A DNA stretch of 6,625 bases from Balneolaceae bacterium (lineage in GTDB: Bacteria > Bacteroidota > Rhodothermia > Balneolales > Balneolaceae). Below, piece by piece: positions 1-6,470 of the stretch. The notes under the pieces are model-generated. The model did no database searches. It had not been told where the DNA came from and saw only the letters and a program-made list of their open reading frames with translations. Numbering within the stretch: position 1 is the stretch's first letter; each line of letters opens with the position of its first letter. A program made the translations under genes and the position numbers. Location of the stretch: assembly GCA_007134665.1 (NCBI GenBank), contig SLKH01000010.1:1-6625 (forward strand), read 5' to 3'.

Positions 1-1613
1 GAAAGTTTGAGCACGGGTGGTGCCTGATAACGTTTGAATTCACTGTAATCCGTTAATCTGATGACCTTTTTAACCACATTTTCATCATGGCCTCCATCGT
101 CAATAATTTGCTCAACATCCTGCTGTAATTCAATATATCTCCAGAGAATATCATCAAGAATATGATATTCAGGCAAAGAATCAGAATCTTTTTGACCGGG
201 CCTTAATTCAGCACTTGGGGGTTTATCCATAATTTCCTGTGGTATAACTTCTTTCTGATAGTAAGTTTTATTCAGCCACTCACAAAATTCAAATACTTCG
301 GTCTTATACAAATCACCGATAGGATTCAGCCCGCCATTCATGTCACCATAAAGGGTTGCATATCCAACAGCAAGTTCAGATTTATTGCCTGTAGTCAGCA
401 GTATAGGCCCGAATTTATTGGAATAAGCCATCAAAAGAGCACCCCGGATTCTGCTTTGCAAGTTTTCCTCAGCAACACCAAACTTTGTTTTGGAAAACAG
501 GGGTTTCAGTGTTTCATTAAAAGAGTCAAAAATACTATTTATTGTTACACGATGAATTTTTATTCCCAGGTTCTGAGCCAGTTTTTCAGCATCATCCACA
601 CTGCCCTGGCTTGAAAATTCACCCGGCATGGATAACGCAGTCACATTCGACTTACCGATAGCTTCAACTGCAAGTACGGCAACCAGTGCTGAATCAATCC
701 CCCCGCTTAGTCCTAATACCAAATTACCGGCTACCCCTGTCTTCTCAAGATAATCACGAATGCCTGCTTTTATTGCCCCTAAAATTCGCGAATATTTATC
801 TCTCCTGATTTTTTGGTTTCTGTGTTTTGAATGTATATAACCCAAACCCGGATCCCAGCTTACATCTGTATAGCCGGGCTTAAATGGTTCAGTCAGAGAA
901 ACAAGATTGCCTTTACTGTCAAGTACCAGGCTATCACCATCAAAAACGACATCTGTTTGTACACCTGTTTGATTACTATAAAAAATTGGCAACGAGAGAT
1001 TACGGGCATGTTTAACCAGCATGTGCAACCGGTTTTCATGTTTATTTTTAGTATATGGTGATGCAGATATATTAATAATTGCCTGTGCACCCAGTTTTTT
1101 TAACTCAGCAGCAGGGTTAACCTTATAGTAATGGTACTGAACTTCATTCTGATTGTACCAGATATCCTCGCAAATCGTCACACCCAGTTTCACTCCCTGA
1201 AACTCAATACATTCAAAATGTTTGTTGGGTTCAAAATACCGAAGATCATCAAAAATATCGTAAGTAGGCAGCAGAGTTTTATCAACCTTCCCGACCAATT
1301 TACCTTTATGGCACAGAATGGCTGAATTAAATATTTTTCTTCCGATACCGGATATGTTTTTTGTCAATGAACCAAACAGTAATGCAGTATCACCGGTATG
1401 CTTAATCACTGAGTTATTGGCTTTATAACATGTATTTCTGAAAGTTTCATTCTCAAGAAGATCCTGTACGGGATAACCGGTAAGCACCATCTCAGGCAAG
1501 ATCAACAGGTCCACACCACTTTTTTGGGCTTTTTTGAGAGATGCCAGGATTTGTTTCACATTTCCTTCAAGATCGCCGATTACAGGATTTAACTGTTCTA
1601 CTCGTATGTTCAT
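1..1613 (-). CDS. nadE: Glutamine-dependent NAD+ synthetase, C-terminal tip cut by window edge
   Basis: This enzyme makes NAD+ from nicotinic acid adenine dinucleotide, ATP and glutamine-derived ammonia, the last step of NAD synthesis, in the cytosol. I translated 537 codons from the ATG at 1613; the frame is open to the left edge. Residues 1 to about 265 form a nitrilase-like glutaminase domain with the expected triad: Glu41 (LPEMVLTGYP), Lys112 (KTLLP) and Cys148 (TICEDIW). Residues from about 275 form the synthetase domain, with the pyrophosphate loop SGGIDS at 303-308 and the conserved TTGNKSELAVGYATLYGDMN at 407-426. The last visible residues, APPVLKL, match the usual C-terminal end, so probably only 10-20 residues are missing from a protein of about 550. 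The start lies 4 bases after the amidohydrolase stop, which suggests co-transcription. There is no Shine-Dalgarno sequence. The loop GVQTDVVFDG differs from the GGQDELVFDG that I recall as usual elsewhere, possibly a lineage variant. The family call is very secure. Confidence 0.96.
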   Translation of the reverse strand, partial: MNIRVEQLNPVIGDLEGNVKQILASLKKAQKSGVDLLILPEMVLTGYPVQDLLENETFRNTCYKANNSVIKHTGDTALLFGSLTKNISGIGRKIFNSAILCHKGKLVGKVDKTLLPTYDIFDDLRYFEPNKHFECIEFQGVKLGVTICEDIWYNQNEVQYHYYKVNPAAELKKLGAQAIINISASPYTKNKHENRLHMLVKHARNLSLPIFYSNQTGVQTDVVFDGDSLVLDSKGNLVSLTEPFKPGYTDVSWDPGLGYIHSKHRNQKIRRDKYSRILGAIKAGIRDYLEKTGVAGNLVLGLSGGIDSALVAVLAVEAIGKSNVTALSMPGEFSSQGSVDDAEKLAQNLGIKIHRVTINSIFDSFNETLKPLFSKTKFGVAEENLQSRIRGALLMAYSNKFGPILLTTGNKSELAVGYATLYGDMNGGLNPIGDLYKTEVFEFCEWLNKTYYQKEVIPQEIMDKPPSAELRPGQKDSDSLPEYHILDDILWRYIELQQDVEQIIDDGGHDENVVKKVIRLTDYSEFKRYQAPPVLKL

Positions 1614-1617
1614 AAAT

Positions 1618-3276
1618 TTAATATGACGTGTATACTCTTTCACCTGCAACCCAGGTTTCGAGAATATTTATTTTCCAGATATCCGAAGTTTCAATTTTAA
1701 AGTAATCTTTATCGATCATGATAAAATCGGCATACTTGCCTGGAGTAAGCGAACCGATGATCTCTTCCTGATGTGCAGCATATGCAGCATTTACTGTAAA
1801 AATTTTTAATGCCTCCTCCCTGCTCAATGAATGTTCAGGATACCAGCCACCCGGTGGATTTCCATTAAAATCCTGGCGTGTAACCGCTGCATAGAGTCCG
1901 TAAAACGGGTTTACTGCTTCGACAGGAAAATCCGAACCACCTGCAATAACCGTTCCCTGGTTCAAAAATGTTCGCCAGGCATAACCACCTTGAATTCTGT
2001 CATTACCAACCCGGCCTTCAGCCATATTCATATCACTGGTTGCATGGGTAGGTTGCATGGAGGCAATAATACCTAATTCAGCAAAGCGGGGGATATCATC
2101 AGGATGAACAACCTGGGCGTGTTCAATTCTGTGCCTGAGATCACCGTTCTCCAATTCTCTTTTAATAAATTCAAATGCATTCAGCACCTGGCGATTCGCT
2201 GCATCACCGATGGCATGAATATTCATCTGAAATCCCAGCGATGCCCCTTTAAATACCATTTCGTTGAGTTCACCCTGGTCATAAAATAAGAGCCCCCTGT
2301 TGCCGGGGTCATCATCATATTCTTCCAGCAATGCTGCACCCCGGCTGCCAAGTGCACCGTCTGCCGATATTTTCACACTTCGAAGAGCAAGCATGTGATC
2401 GGCATAATTTTCAACCGGGCCATTTTTAGCCAGCTTGTCGAAAGTGGCTCCCGTTCCACCAATCATGGCATAAATCCTGGCCTTCAATCGCCCCTGATCT
2501 GCAAAACGGGTATAAAGTTCCCAGTCGACTTCGTCAATTCGTGCATCATGGACAGAGGTGATCCCATTTGATACCATCTTTTCAGTCGCCAGTTCCAGTG
2601 CTGTTTCTCTTTCAAGGCTCGTTCTCTCCGGTATTATTTCACGGATATAATCCATTGCTGTATCTATGAATATGCCGGTTGCTTCTCCATCGCCATTCCG
2701 GATAATTCTCCCTCCCTGAGGATCTTCCGTTTCGCTGGAGATATCGGCGAGATCCATAGCTGCACGATTTGCCCATCCGGCATGGCCATCTACCCGGGTA
2801 AGCCATATGGGACGCCCATCGGAAACAGAATCAAGATCGTTGGCATCCGGGAATTCATTTGACTCCCATAATACCTGATTCCAGCCCCGGCCGGTCAGCC
2901 ATTCAATGTCAGGATTATCTGCTGCGAATTCCGAAACTTTTTGTAAAGTCCCTTCAAGTGATTCAATGCCCGATACATCAATATTAAGTTCCTGAAAACC
3001 CAACCCCATCACATGTGCATGGGCATCAATTAATCCGGGCAATACAGTATATCCATTACCAGATATATGATTTGCATCAGGAAAATCCATCGCCATTTCA
3101 GCCATGGTTCCAATCGCTACAACTTTACCATTCTGAATGGCCATGGCCTCAAATTCTACAAGATCATCCTGCTGAAACGTATACCCATTGATATCATGAA
3201 GAATCATAACTTTCTCAACCTCTGTGCAAGCAATCATAATTGAAAATGCTGTAAAAACGAACACCAGATACTTCAT
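1618..3276 (-). CDS. YtcJ-type metal-dependent amidohydrolase, probable exported lipoprotein
   Basis: This 552-residue protein belongs to the amidohydrolase superfamily, amidohydrolase_3/YtcJ group. These enzymes hydrolyse amide or related C-N bonds with metal in a TIM barrel; the substrate here cannot be told from sequence. Visible motifs are HAH at 86-88 (GLIDAHAHV), Lys303 in VKISADGALGSRGA, a possible metal-bridging lysine, His354 (NIHAIGD), His386 (RIEHAQ) and Asp449 (GGSDFP). The C-terminal LTPGKYADFIMID (510-522) is the small beta domain typical of the superfamily. The N-terminus has a short hydrophobic stretch (residues 3-16) ending in IMIAC with Cys17, a lipoprotein-like signal, although Met at -3 is not the usual residue. 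If processed, the enzyme would sit in the periplasm or on a membrane, unlike its cytosolic neighbours. The ATG at 3276 is chosen because it supplies this signal. It lies 59 bases after the Nudix stop, and nadE follows after 4 bases. All key residues are present, with no sign of decay. Confidence 0.9.
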   Translation of the reverse strand: MKYLVFVFTAFSIMIACTEVEKVMILHDINGYTFQQDDLVEFEAMAIQNGKVVAIGTMAEMAMDFPDANHISGNGYTVLPGLIDAHAHVMGLGFQELNIDVSGIESLEGTLQKVSEFAADNPDIEWLTGRGWNQVLWESNEFPDANDLDSVSDGRPIWLTRVDGHAGWANRAAMDLADISSETEDPQGGRIIRNGDGEATGIFIDTAMDYIREIIPERTSLERETALELATEKMVSNGITSVHDARIDEVDWELYTRFADQGRLKARIYAMIGGTGATFDKLAKNGPVENYADHMLALRSVKISADGALGSRGAALLEEYDDDPGNRGLLFYDQGELNEMVFKGASLGFQMNIHAIGDAANRQVLNAFEFIKRELENGDLRHRIEHAQVVHPDDIPRFAELGIIASMQPTHATSDMNMAEGRVGNDRIQGGYAWRTFLNQGTVIAGGSDFPVEAVNPFYGLYAAVTRQDFNGNPPGGWYPEHSLSREEALKIFTVNAAYAAHQEEIIGSLTPGKYADFIMIDKDYFKIETSDIWKINILETWVAGERVYTSY

Positions 3277-3335
3277 AACTCAAAATTATACATATGTAAC
3301 TATTAACCTTGCTTTTTACCCGTTAAAAATACAAG
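3277..3335 (-). other. Short gap upstream of the amidohydrolase gene
   Basis: These 59 AT-rich bases separate the Nudix stop from the amidohydrolase ATG. They hold a perfect 10-base palindrome TACATATGTA (3289-3298) and, on the minus strand, TAATTTTG (3281-3288), a perfect match to the Bacteroidota -7 box TAnnTTTG. No TTTG box lies at the right distance upstream, and the -7-like box ends only 4 bases before the ATG. It may therefore be simply the A/T-rich start region of the gene, or a weak internal promoter giving an almost leaderless message. There is no terminator here. Confidence 0.3.
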
Positions 3336-3821
3336 TCATTCTTCAGCGGACATAACTGTTTTGGAATGCAGTACATTCAAATTACCATTCACGATACCGT
3401 TGATCTCTTTACGAATTATTTCAGGATACATGTCATACTTTCCAAGTTCCCGGACAGGTATAAATTTCAGGTCAAGCAGTATCTGATCCGTCTTTCGATA
3501 TTCGGGGTCACGACCAAGTTTTAAATGCCCCCCGGTAGCCCGGCAGTGAAAATACATCTCAATCGAATGAAACGGAGGTTTGATCAGTTCGTGGACGATT
3601 TTTAATCCTTGAGTTTCGATTTGCAGCCCGGTTTCCTCATGAAATTCCCGCTTTACCGCTGATTCAAGTGATTCTCCGATTGTTACTCCTCCACCCGGTG
3701 GCAGCCAAACCGGTTTTTTGTTTACAGGAGAGAGCAGTTTAACAAGTAAAATCTGATCATTTTCAATTAAAAGGCCACATGATCTGATTCGAAGCTTTCC
3801 CCTGTAACGATCAGCTTCCAA
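3336..3821 (-). CDS. Nudix hydrolase (TTG start)
   Basis: This 161-residue protein is one Nudix domain, expected to hydrolyse a nucleoside diphosphate linked to another group (X) using Mg2+ in the cytosol. The Nudix box fits GX5EX7REUXEEXGU exactly: Gly44, Glu50, Arg58-Glu59, Glu62-Glu63 and Gly65-Leu66, after WLPPGGG. It is therefore probably active, and there is no C-terminal winged-helix domain, so it does not look like the NAD regulator NrtR. The substrate is not clear; the later RDPEYRKTDQILLDLKFIPV segment resembles many unassigned small Nudix proteins. No ATG precedes the domain: the first is Met89, inside the fold. The likely start is TTG at 3819-3821, 2 bases after the pyrG TGA, which suggests that translation is coupled to pyrG. 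CTG (3825-3827) and ATT (3822-3824) in the same frame are alternatives that would overlap the pyrG stop. The family is secure; the exact start is less so. Confidence 0.9.
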   Translation of the reverse strand: MEADRYRGKLRIRSCGLLIENDQILLVKLLSPVNKKPVWLPPGGGVTIGESLESAVKREFHEETGLQIETQGLKIVHELIKPPFHSIEMYFHCRATGGHLKLGRDPEYRKTDQILLDLKFIPVRELGKYDMYPEIIRKEINGIVNGNLNVLHSKTVMSAEE

Positions 3822-3823
3822 AA

Positions 3824-5476
3824 TCAGACCGTTTCTTTTGCTTCTTCAGCTTTTACTCCGACATCCGAACCAGCTAATGATTTTTCAAGAGATGCCTCAA
3901 TAAAAGCAGTAAAAAGCGGGTGAGGCTTGCCAACAGTGCTTTTTAATTCAGGATGGAACTGAACCCCGACATACCAGGGGTGATCTTCAATCTCTATTAT
4001 TTCCACAAGGTCTTTTTCCGGATTGATTCCTGAAAAAACAAGGCCAGCAGATTCCAGGTCATGGCGAAGTTCATTATTTACTTCATATCGGTGTCTGTGC
4101 CTCTCATCAATCAGCTCGCTGCCATAAGCAAGATGGGCATAACTCCCGGGCCTCAGTTTACAATCGTATTTACCAAGCCTCATAGTGCCTCCTGTTTCCT
4201 GAAGATCTTTCTGATCTGGCATTAAATCAATTATCGGGTATTCAGAGGAATCATTGAATTCAGTACTGTCAGCCTTACTTTTACCTGCAATATTTCTTGC
4301 ATACTCTATAACGGCACATTGCATTCCCAGGCAGATCCCGAAAAATGGGATTTTATTCTCCCGTGCGTAACGTACAGCTTCAAGTTTCCCGTCAATTCCC
4401 CTGTCACCAAAGCCGGGAGCTACAAGAATTCCACTGATATTCTCCAGCTTTCTTTTAACATTCTCTTTCGTGATAAAATCAGACTGTATCCACTCGATTA
4501 CAACTTTGGTATCATTCTCAGCACCACCATGAATCAGCGCTTCAACGATTGATTTATATGCATCATGGTGTTCAACATATTTCCCAACCAGTGCAATTCT
4601 AACTTTATACTTTGGACTTTTAATTTTCTCCACAAATTCAGTCCAGTGTTCCAGGTCGGCTTCTTTTCCACCCAGAGATAGTTTTTCAATAACGCGTGTG
4701 TCAAGCCCCTCTCTTTGCATTAAAAGTGGCACTTCATAAATTGTTTCCGCATCCAGCGATGCAACTACATCCGGCAGTTCAACATTACAAAATTGGGCAA
4801 TTTTCTGGCGAAGCGACATATCAAGTGGATATTCAGAACGGCATACAATGATATCCGGACTTAATCCACTTTCTGACAAGGTTTTCACTGAATGTTGTGT
4901 CGGTTTGGTCTTGAGCTCGCCGGCAGCAGCAAGATAAGGTACCAGTGTCAGGTGAATGGATAAAGTATTATGTCTCCCCACATCGTAGCGCATTTGCCTC
5001 ATTGCTTCGATGTAAGGCAAGCTTTCAATGTCACCGACAGTACCGCCGATTTCAACAATCACCACATCATAATTGCCGGATTCTCCCAGTTGCATTACGT
5101 GTGATTTAATTTCATCTGTTATATGAGGGATTACCTGGACAGTTTTCCCAAGATAGGCTCCCTGCCTTTCCTTGTTAATGACATCATAATAAACCCGGCC
5201 GGTTGTCACATTGTTAGCTTGAGATGTAGTAATATCAAGGAACCGTTCATAATGCCCGAGATCAAGATCAGTTTCAGCACCGTCATCGGTTACATAGACT
5301 TCTCCATGTTCATACGGATTCATCGTTCCCGGATCCACATTGATATAAGGATCCAGTTTTTGAATGGTTACTTTAAGGCCACGGGCAACCAACAACCGGC
5401 CTAAAGATGCACAGATGATACCTTTTCCCAGCGATGATGTTACCCCACCGGTAACAAATATATATTTTGTAGACAT
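3824..5476 (-). CDS. pyrG: CTP synthase
   Basis: CTP synthase converts UTP to CTP using ATP and glutamine, the last step of de novo pyrimidine nucleotide synthesis, in the cytosol as a tetramer. The 550 residues match the usual length (about 545). The synthetase domain (about 1-270) shows the P-loop GGVTSSLGKG (10-19), Lys40 (IQKLDPY), Asp72 in ETDLDLGHYERF and Glu142 in EIGGTVGDIES, which are the Mg-ATP residues, and KTKPTQHSV (189-197) near the UTP/CTP site. The class I glutaminase domain (about 292-530) shows the oxyanion-loop region GILVAPGFGDRG (349-360), the nucleophile Cys382 in GICLGMQ, and His508 and Glu510 in VQFHPE. The ATG at 5476 gives the standard N-terminus MSTKYIFVTGG. There is no Shine-Dalgarno sequence. 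It follows a 146-base gap with promoter-like elements and probably leads the transcription unit; the Nudix gene begins 2 bases after its stop. The short acidic tail after about 530 is variable in the family. No key residue is missing. Confidence 0.99.
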   Translation of the reverse strand: MSTKYIFVTGGVTSSLGKGIICASLGRLLVARGLKVTIQKLDPYINVDPGTMNPYEHGEVYVTDDGAETDLDLGHYERFLDITTSQANNVTTGRVYYDVINKERQGAYLGKTVQVIPHITDEIKSHVMQLGESGNYDVVIVEIGGTVGDIESLPYIEAMRQMRYDVGRHNTLSIHLTLVPYLAAAGELKTKPTQHSVKTLSESGLSPDIIVCRSEYPLDMSLRQKIAQFCNVELPDVVASLDAETIYEVPLLMQREGLDTRVIEKLSLGGKEADLEHWTEFVEKIKSPKYKVRIALVGKYVEHHDAYKSIVEALIHGGAENDTKVVIEWIQSDFITKENVKRKLENISGILVAPGFGDRGIDGKLEAVRYARENKIPFFGICLGMQCAVIEYARNIAGKSKADSTEFNDSSEYPIIDLMPDQKDLQETGGTMRLGKYDCKLRPGSYAHLAYGSELIDERHRHRYEVNNELRHDLESAGLVFSGINPEKDLVEIIEIEDHPWYVGVQFHPELKSTVGKPHPLFTAFIEASLEKSLAGSDVGVKAEEAKETV

Positions 5477-5528
5477 GTAAACAGAGGACTTGATTGATGG
5501 ATATTGAAAATAGCAGGTTCCTGAATAG

Positions 5529-5544
5529 CATTCAAACTTGAATG
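5529..5544. repeat. 16-base palindrome in pyrG leader
   Basis: The arms CATTCAA and TTGAATG are perfect reverse complements separated by only two bases (AC). The dyad lies 52 bases upstream of the pyrG start and just downstream of the candidate promoter. The two-base loop is too short for a good RNA hairpin, so a binding site for a dimeric protein is the likelier function if it has one. No known regulator site is recognised. Confidence 0.5.
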
Positions 5545-5565
5545 AGAAACTTACCTTATTTACTT

Positions 5566-5595
5566 CAAAGTTTGTATCCCTTTTTTTAACCCAAA
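5566..5595 (-). promoter_or_regulatory. Candidate Bacteroidota-type promoter for pyrG
   Basis: On the minus strand there is TTTG (5592-5595), then 18 bases, then AAACTTTG (5566-5573). The known Bacteroidota pattern is TTTG, about 19-21 bases, then TAnnTTTG. The second box has one mismatch (A for T at its first base) and the spacer is one base short. A start about 7 bases further would give a leader of roughly 80 bases before the pyrG ATG. In AT-rich DNA such matches arise by chance, so confidence is low. Confidence 0.35.
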
Positions 5596-5599
5596 AAAG
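5580..5599 (-). terminator. Possible weak A/T hairpin after the phosphodiesterase gene
   Basis: On the minus strand CTTTTTT (5593-5599) can pair with AAAAAAG (5580-5586) around a six-base loop. It lies about 24 bases after the phosphodiesterase stop. The stem has a single G-C pair and no U-run follows, so it is a poor intrinsic terminator; it also overlaps the candidate pyrG promoter. Confidence 0.2.
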
Positions 5600-5622
5600 T
5601 CGTTAGGCCTTATTTAATTAAT

Positions 5623-6438
5623 TCAGATGGAGCCGGGCTTTCCGGCTGATTTCAATACCACATCTCTTAACAGGTCCGGTTTGTCAGTAAAAATACCGTT
5701 TATTCCAGATCGAATAAGTTTTTTCATCCAGAATGGGTGATTTACAGTATAGATAAATACAGGTATTTTTTTTTGTTGTAGTTCCTTTCTCCAGGATCTT
5801 TTAAGCTCTCTCCATTTACAGTTAAATGAATCTGCCTGATATATTTCTACAAGTTCTGCCGGTTGTTTTTTTAATAGTTTATTGTCGTAGAGTAAACCGG
5901 TTGCGAGTTCCGGTGCCAGTTCTTTGATACGTAAAACCGATTCATATGAAAAACTTGAAATGAGTACGTGTTTCTCCATTCCGGCAAGACGCACCAGCTC
6001 AATCACACTTCTTTCTACTTCGCCTTTTGTCCCGGTATCAGCAGCTTCTTTTTTAATTTCGATATTGATTGAAATTTTATTCTCAGCCCACTTAAGAACT
6101 TCTTCGAGTGTTGGAATTCGCTGGCCTTTAAACGTTCTGTCGAACCAGGAACCTGCATCCAGTTTCTGTAATTCATTCCATGTCAAGCTGTTAACTAATC
6201 CAATCCCATCTGTTTTACTCTCCAGTTGTGAATCATGATAAATCACCGGAACTCCATCCTTTGAAAGCTGAACATCTAATTCAATCATATCCGCTTTCAT
6301 TTCATACGCTTTTTGAAAGGCAATCATAGTATTTTCAGGAAACTTAAAACTGGCACCCCGATGAGCAATCACCAAAAAACCGGCAACAGATTGATGATAA
6401 AGTGATGGGCGAATAATGATTGGTTGGGGATCTGCCAT
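5623..6438 (-). CDS. Glycerophosphodiester phosphodiesterase
   Basis: This 271-residue enzyme of the GDPD/UgpQ family would split glycerophosphodiesters from phospholipid breakdown into glycerol 3-phosphate and an alcohol, using a divalent metal. Motifs run in the usual order: HRGAS with His26 and Arg27, PENT with Glu35 and Asn36, IELDVQ with metal ligands Glu53 and Asp55, HDS with catalytic His68, LDAGSWF (93-99), IEIK with Glu127, YTVN (230-233) and GIFTDKPDLL (248-257). Length is close to that of bacterial UgpQ proteins (about 250), with about 20 extra N-terminal residues. No signal peptide or membrane segment is visible, so it should be cytosolic. The ATG at 6438 is the first in the frame; an in-frame stop lies further upstream, inside the preceding gene's 3' end. 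It begins 32 bases after the upstream membrane-protein gene and probably shares its transcript. A run of nine A residues on the coding strand (5766-5774) encodes part of QQKKI. Family secure; substrate unknown. Confidence 0.95.
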   Translation of the reverse strand: MADPQPIIIRPSLYHQSVAGFLVIAHRGASFKFPENTMIAFQKAYEMKADMIELDVQLSKDGVPVIYHDSQLESKTDGIGLVNSLTWNELQKLDAGSWFDRTFKGQRIPTLEEVLKWAENKISINIEIKKEAADTGTKGEVERSVIELVRLAGMEKHVLISSFSYESVLRIKELAPELATGLLYDNKLLKKQPAELVEIYQADSFNCKWRELKRSWRKELQQKKIPVFIYTVNHPFWMKKLIRSGINGIFTDKPDLLRDVVLKSAGKPGSI

Positions 6439-6470
6439 CGGTAGTGCAGTAAGATTAACTATAACCCTGT

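Larger units (their letters stand above)
5477..5622 (-). other. Intergenic leader of pyrG
   Basis: This is the longest non-coding gap in the window, 146 bases. It is AT-rich and carries, in transcription order, an A/T hairpin (5580-5599), a promoter-like pair of boxes (5566-5595) and a 16-base palindrome (5529-5544). A small frame starting at an ATG at 5531 runs out of phase into pyrG and does not look like a gene. I see no known riboswitch or leader-peptide attenuator. Confidence 0.6.

Noticed and set aside
831..1325. Open frames on both strands (831-1061 plus, 893-1090 minus, 1131-1325 plus)
   Set aside because: They lie inside nadE in other frames; the nadE translation explains this DNA with all family motifs, and the short products show no recognisable domain.
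1831..2289. Two plus-strand open frames opposite the amidohydrolase
   Set aside because: Antisense shadows of a fully conserved gene; no start signals or protein motifs.
3336..3821. Nudix protein as an NrtR-type regulator of NAD genes
   Set aside because: NrtR has a C-terminal winged helix and usually a degenerate Nudix box; here the box is perfect and the protein ends soon after the Nudix fold.
4319..5404. Plus-strand open frames opposite pyrG (4319-4552 and 5123-5404)
   Set aside because: Antisense to strongly conserved CTP synthase segments; products look like translation of the opposite strand of known motifs.
5475..5531. Small minus-strand frame from an ATG at 5531 as a possible pyrG leader peptide
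   Set aside because: It is out of phase and runs well into pyrG without a stop near the pyrG start, and it has no run of regulatory codons.
5533..5570. Alternative promoter with TTTG at 5567-5570 and CAAGTTTG at about 5533-5540
   Set aside because: The spacer would be about 25 bases, longer than the known pattern, and the second box also mismatches.
5614..5621. Palindrome TTAATTAA just after the phosphodiesterase stop
   Set aside because: Eight A/T-only bases are expected by chance in this AT-rich gap and no longer dyad extends from it.
5924..6238. Plus-strand 104-codon frame opposite the phosphodiesterase
   Set aside because: Antisense shadow; the minus-strand gene has every GDPD motif over the same bases.
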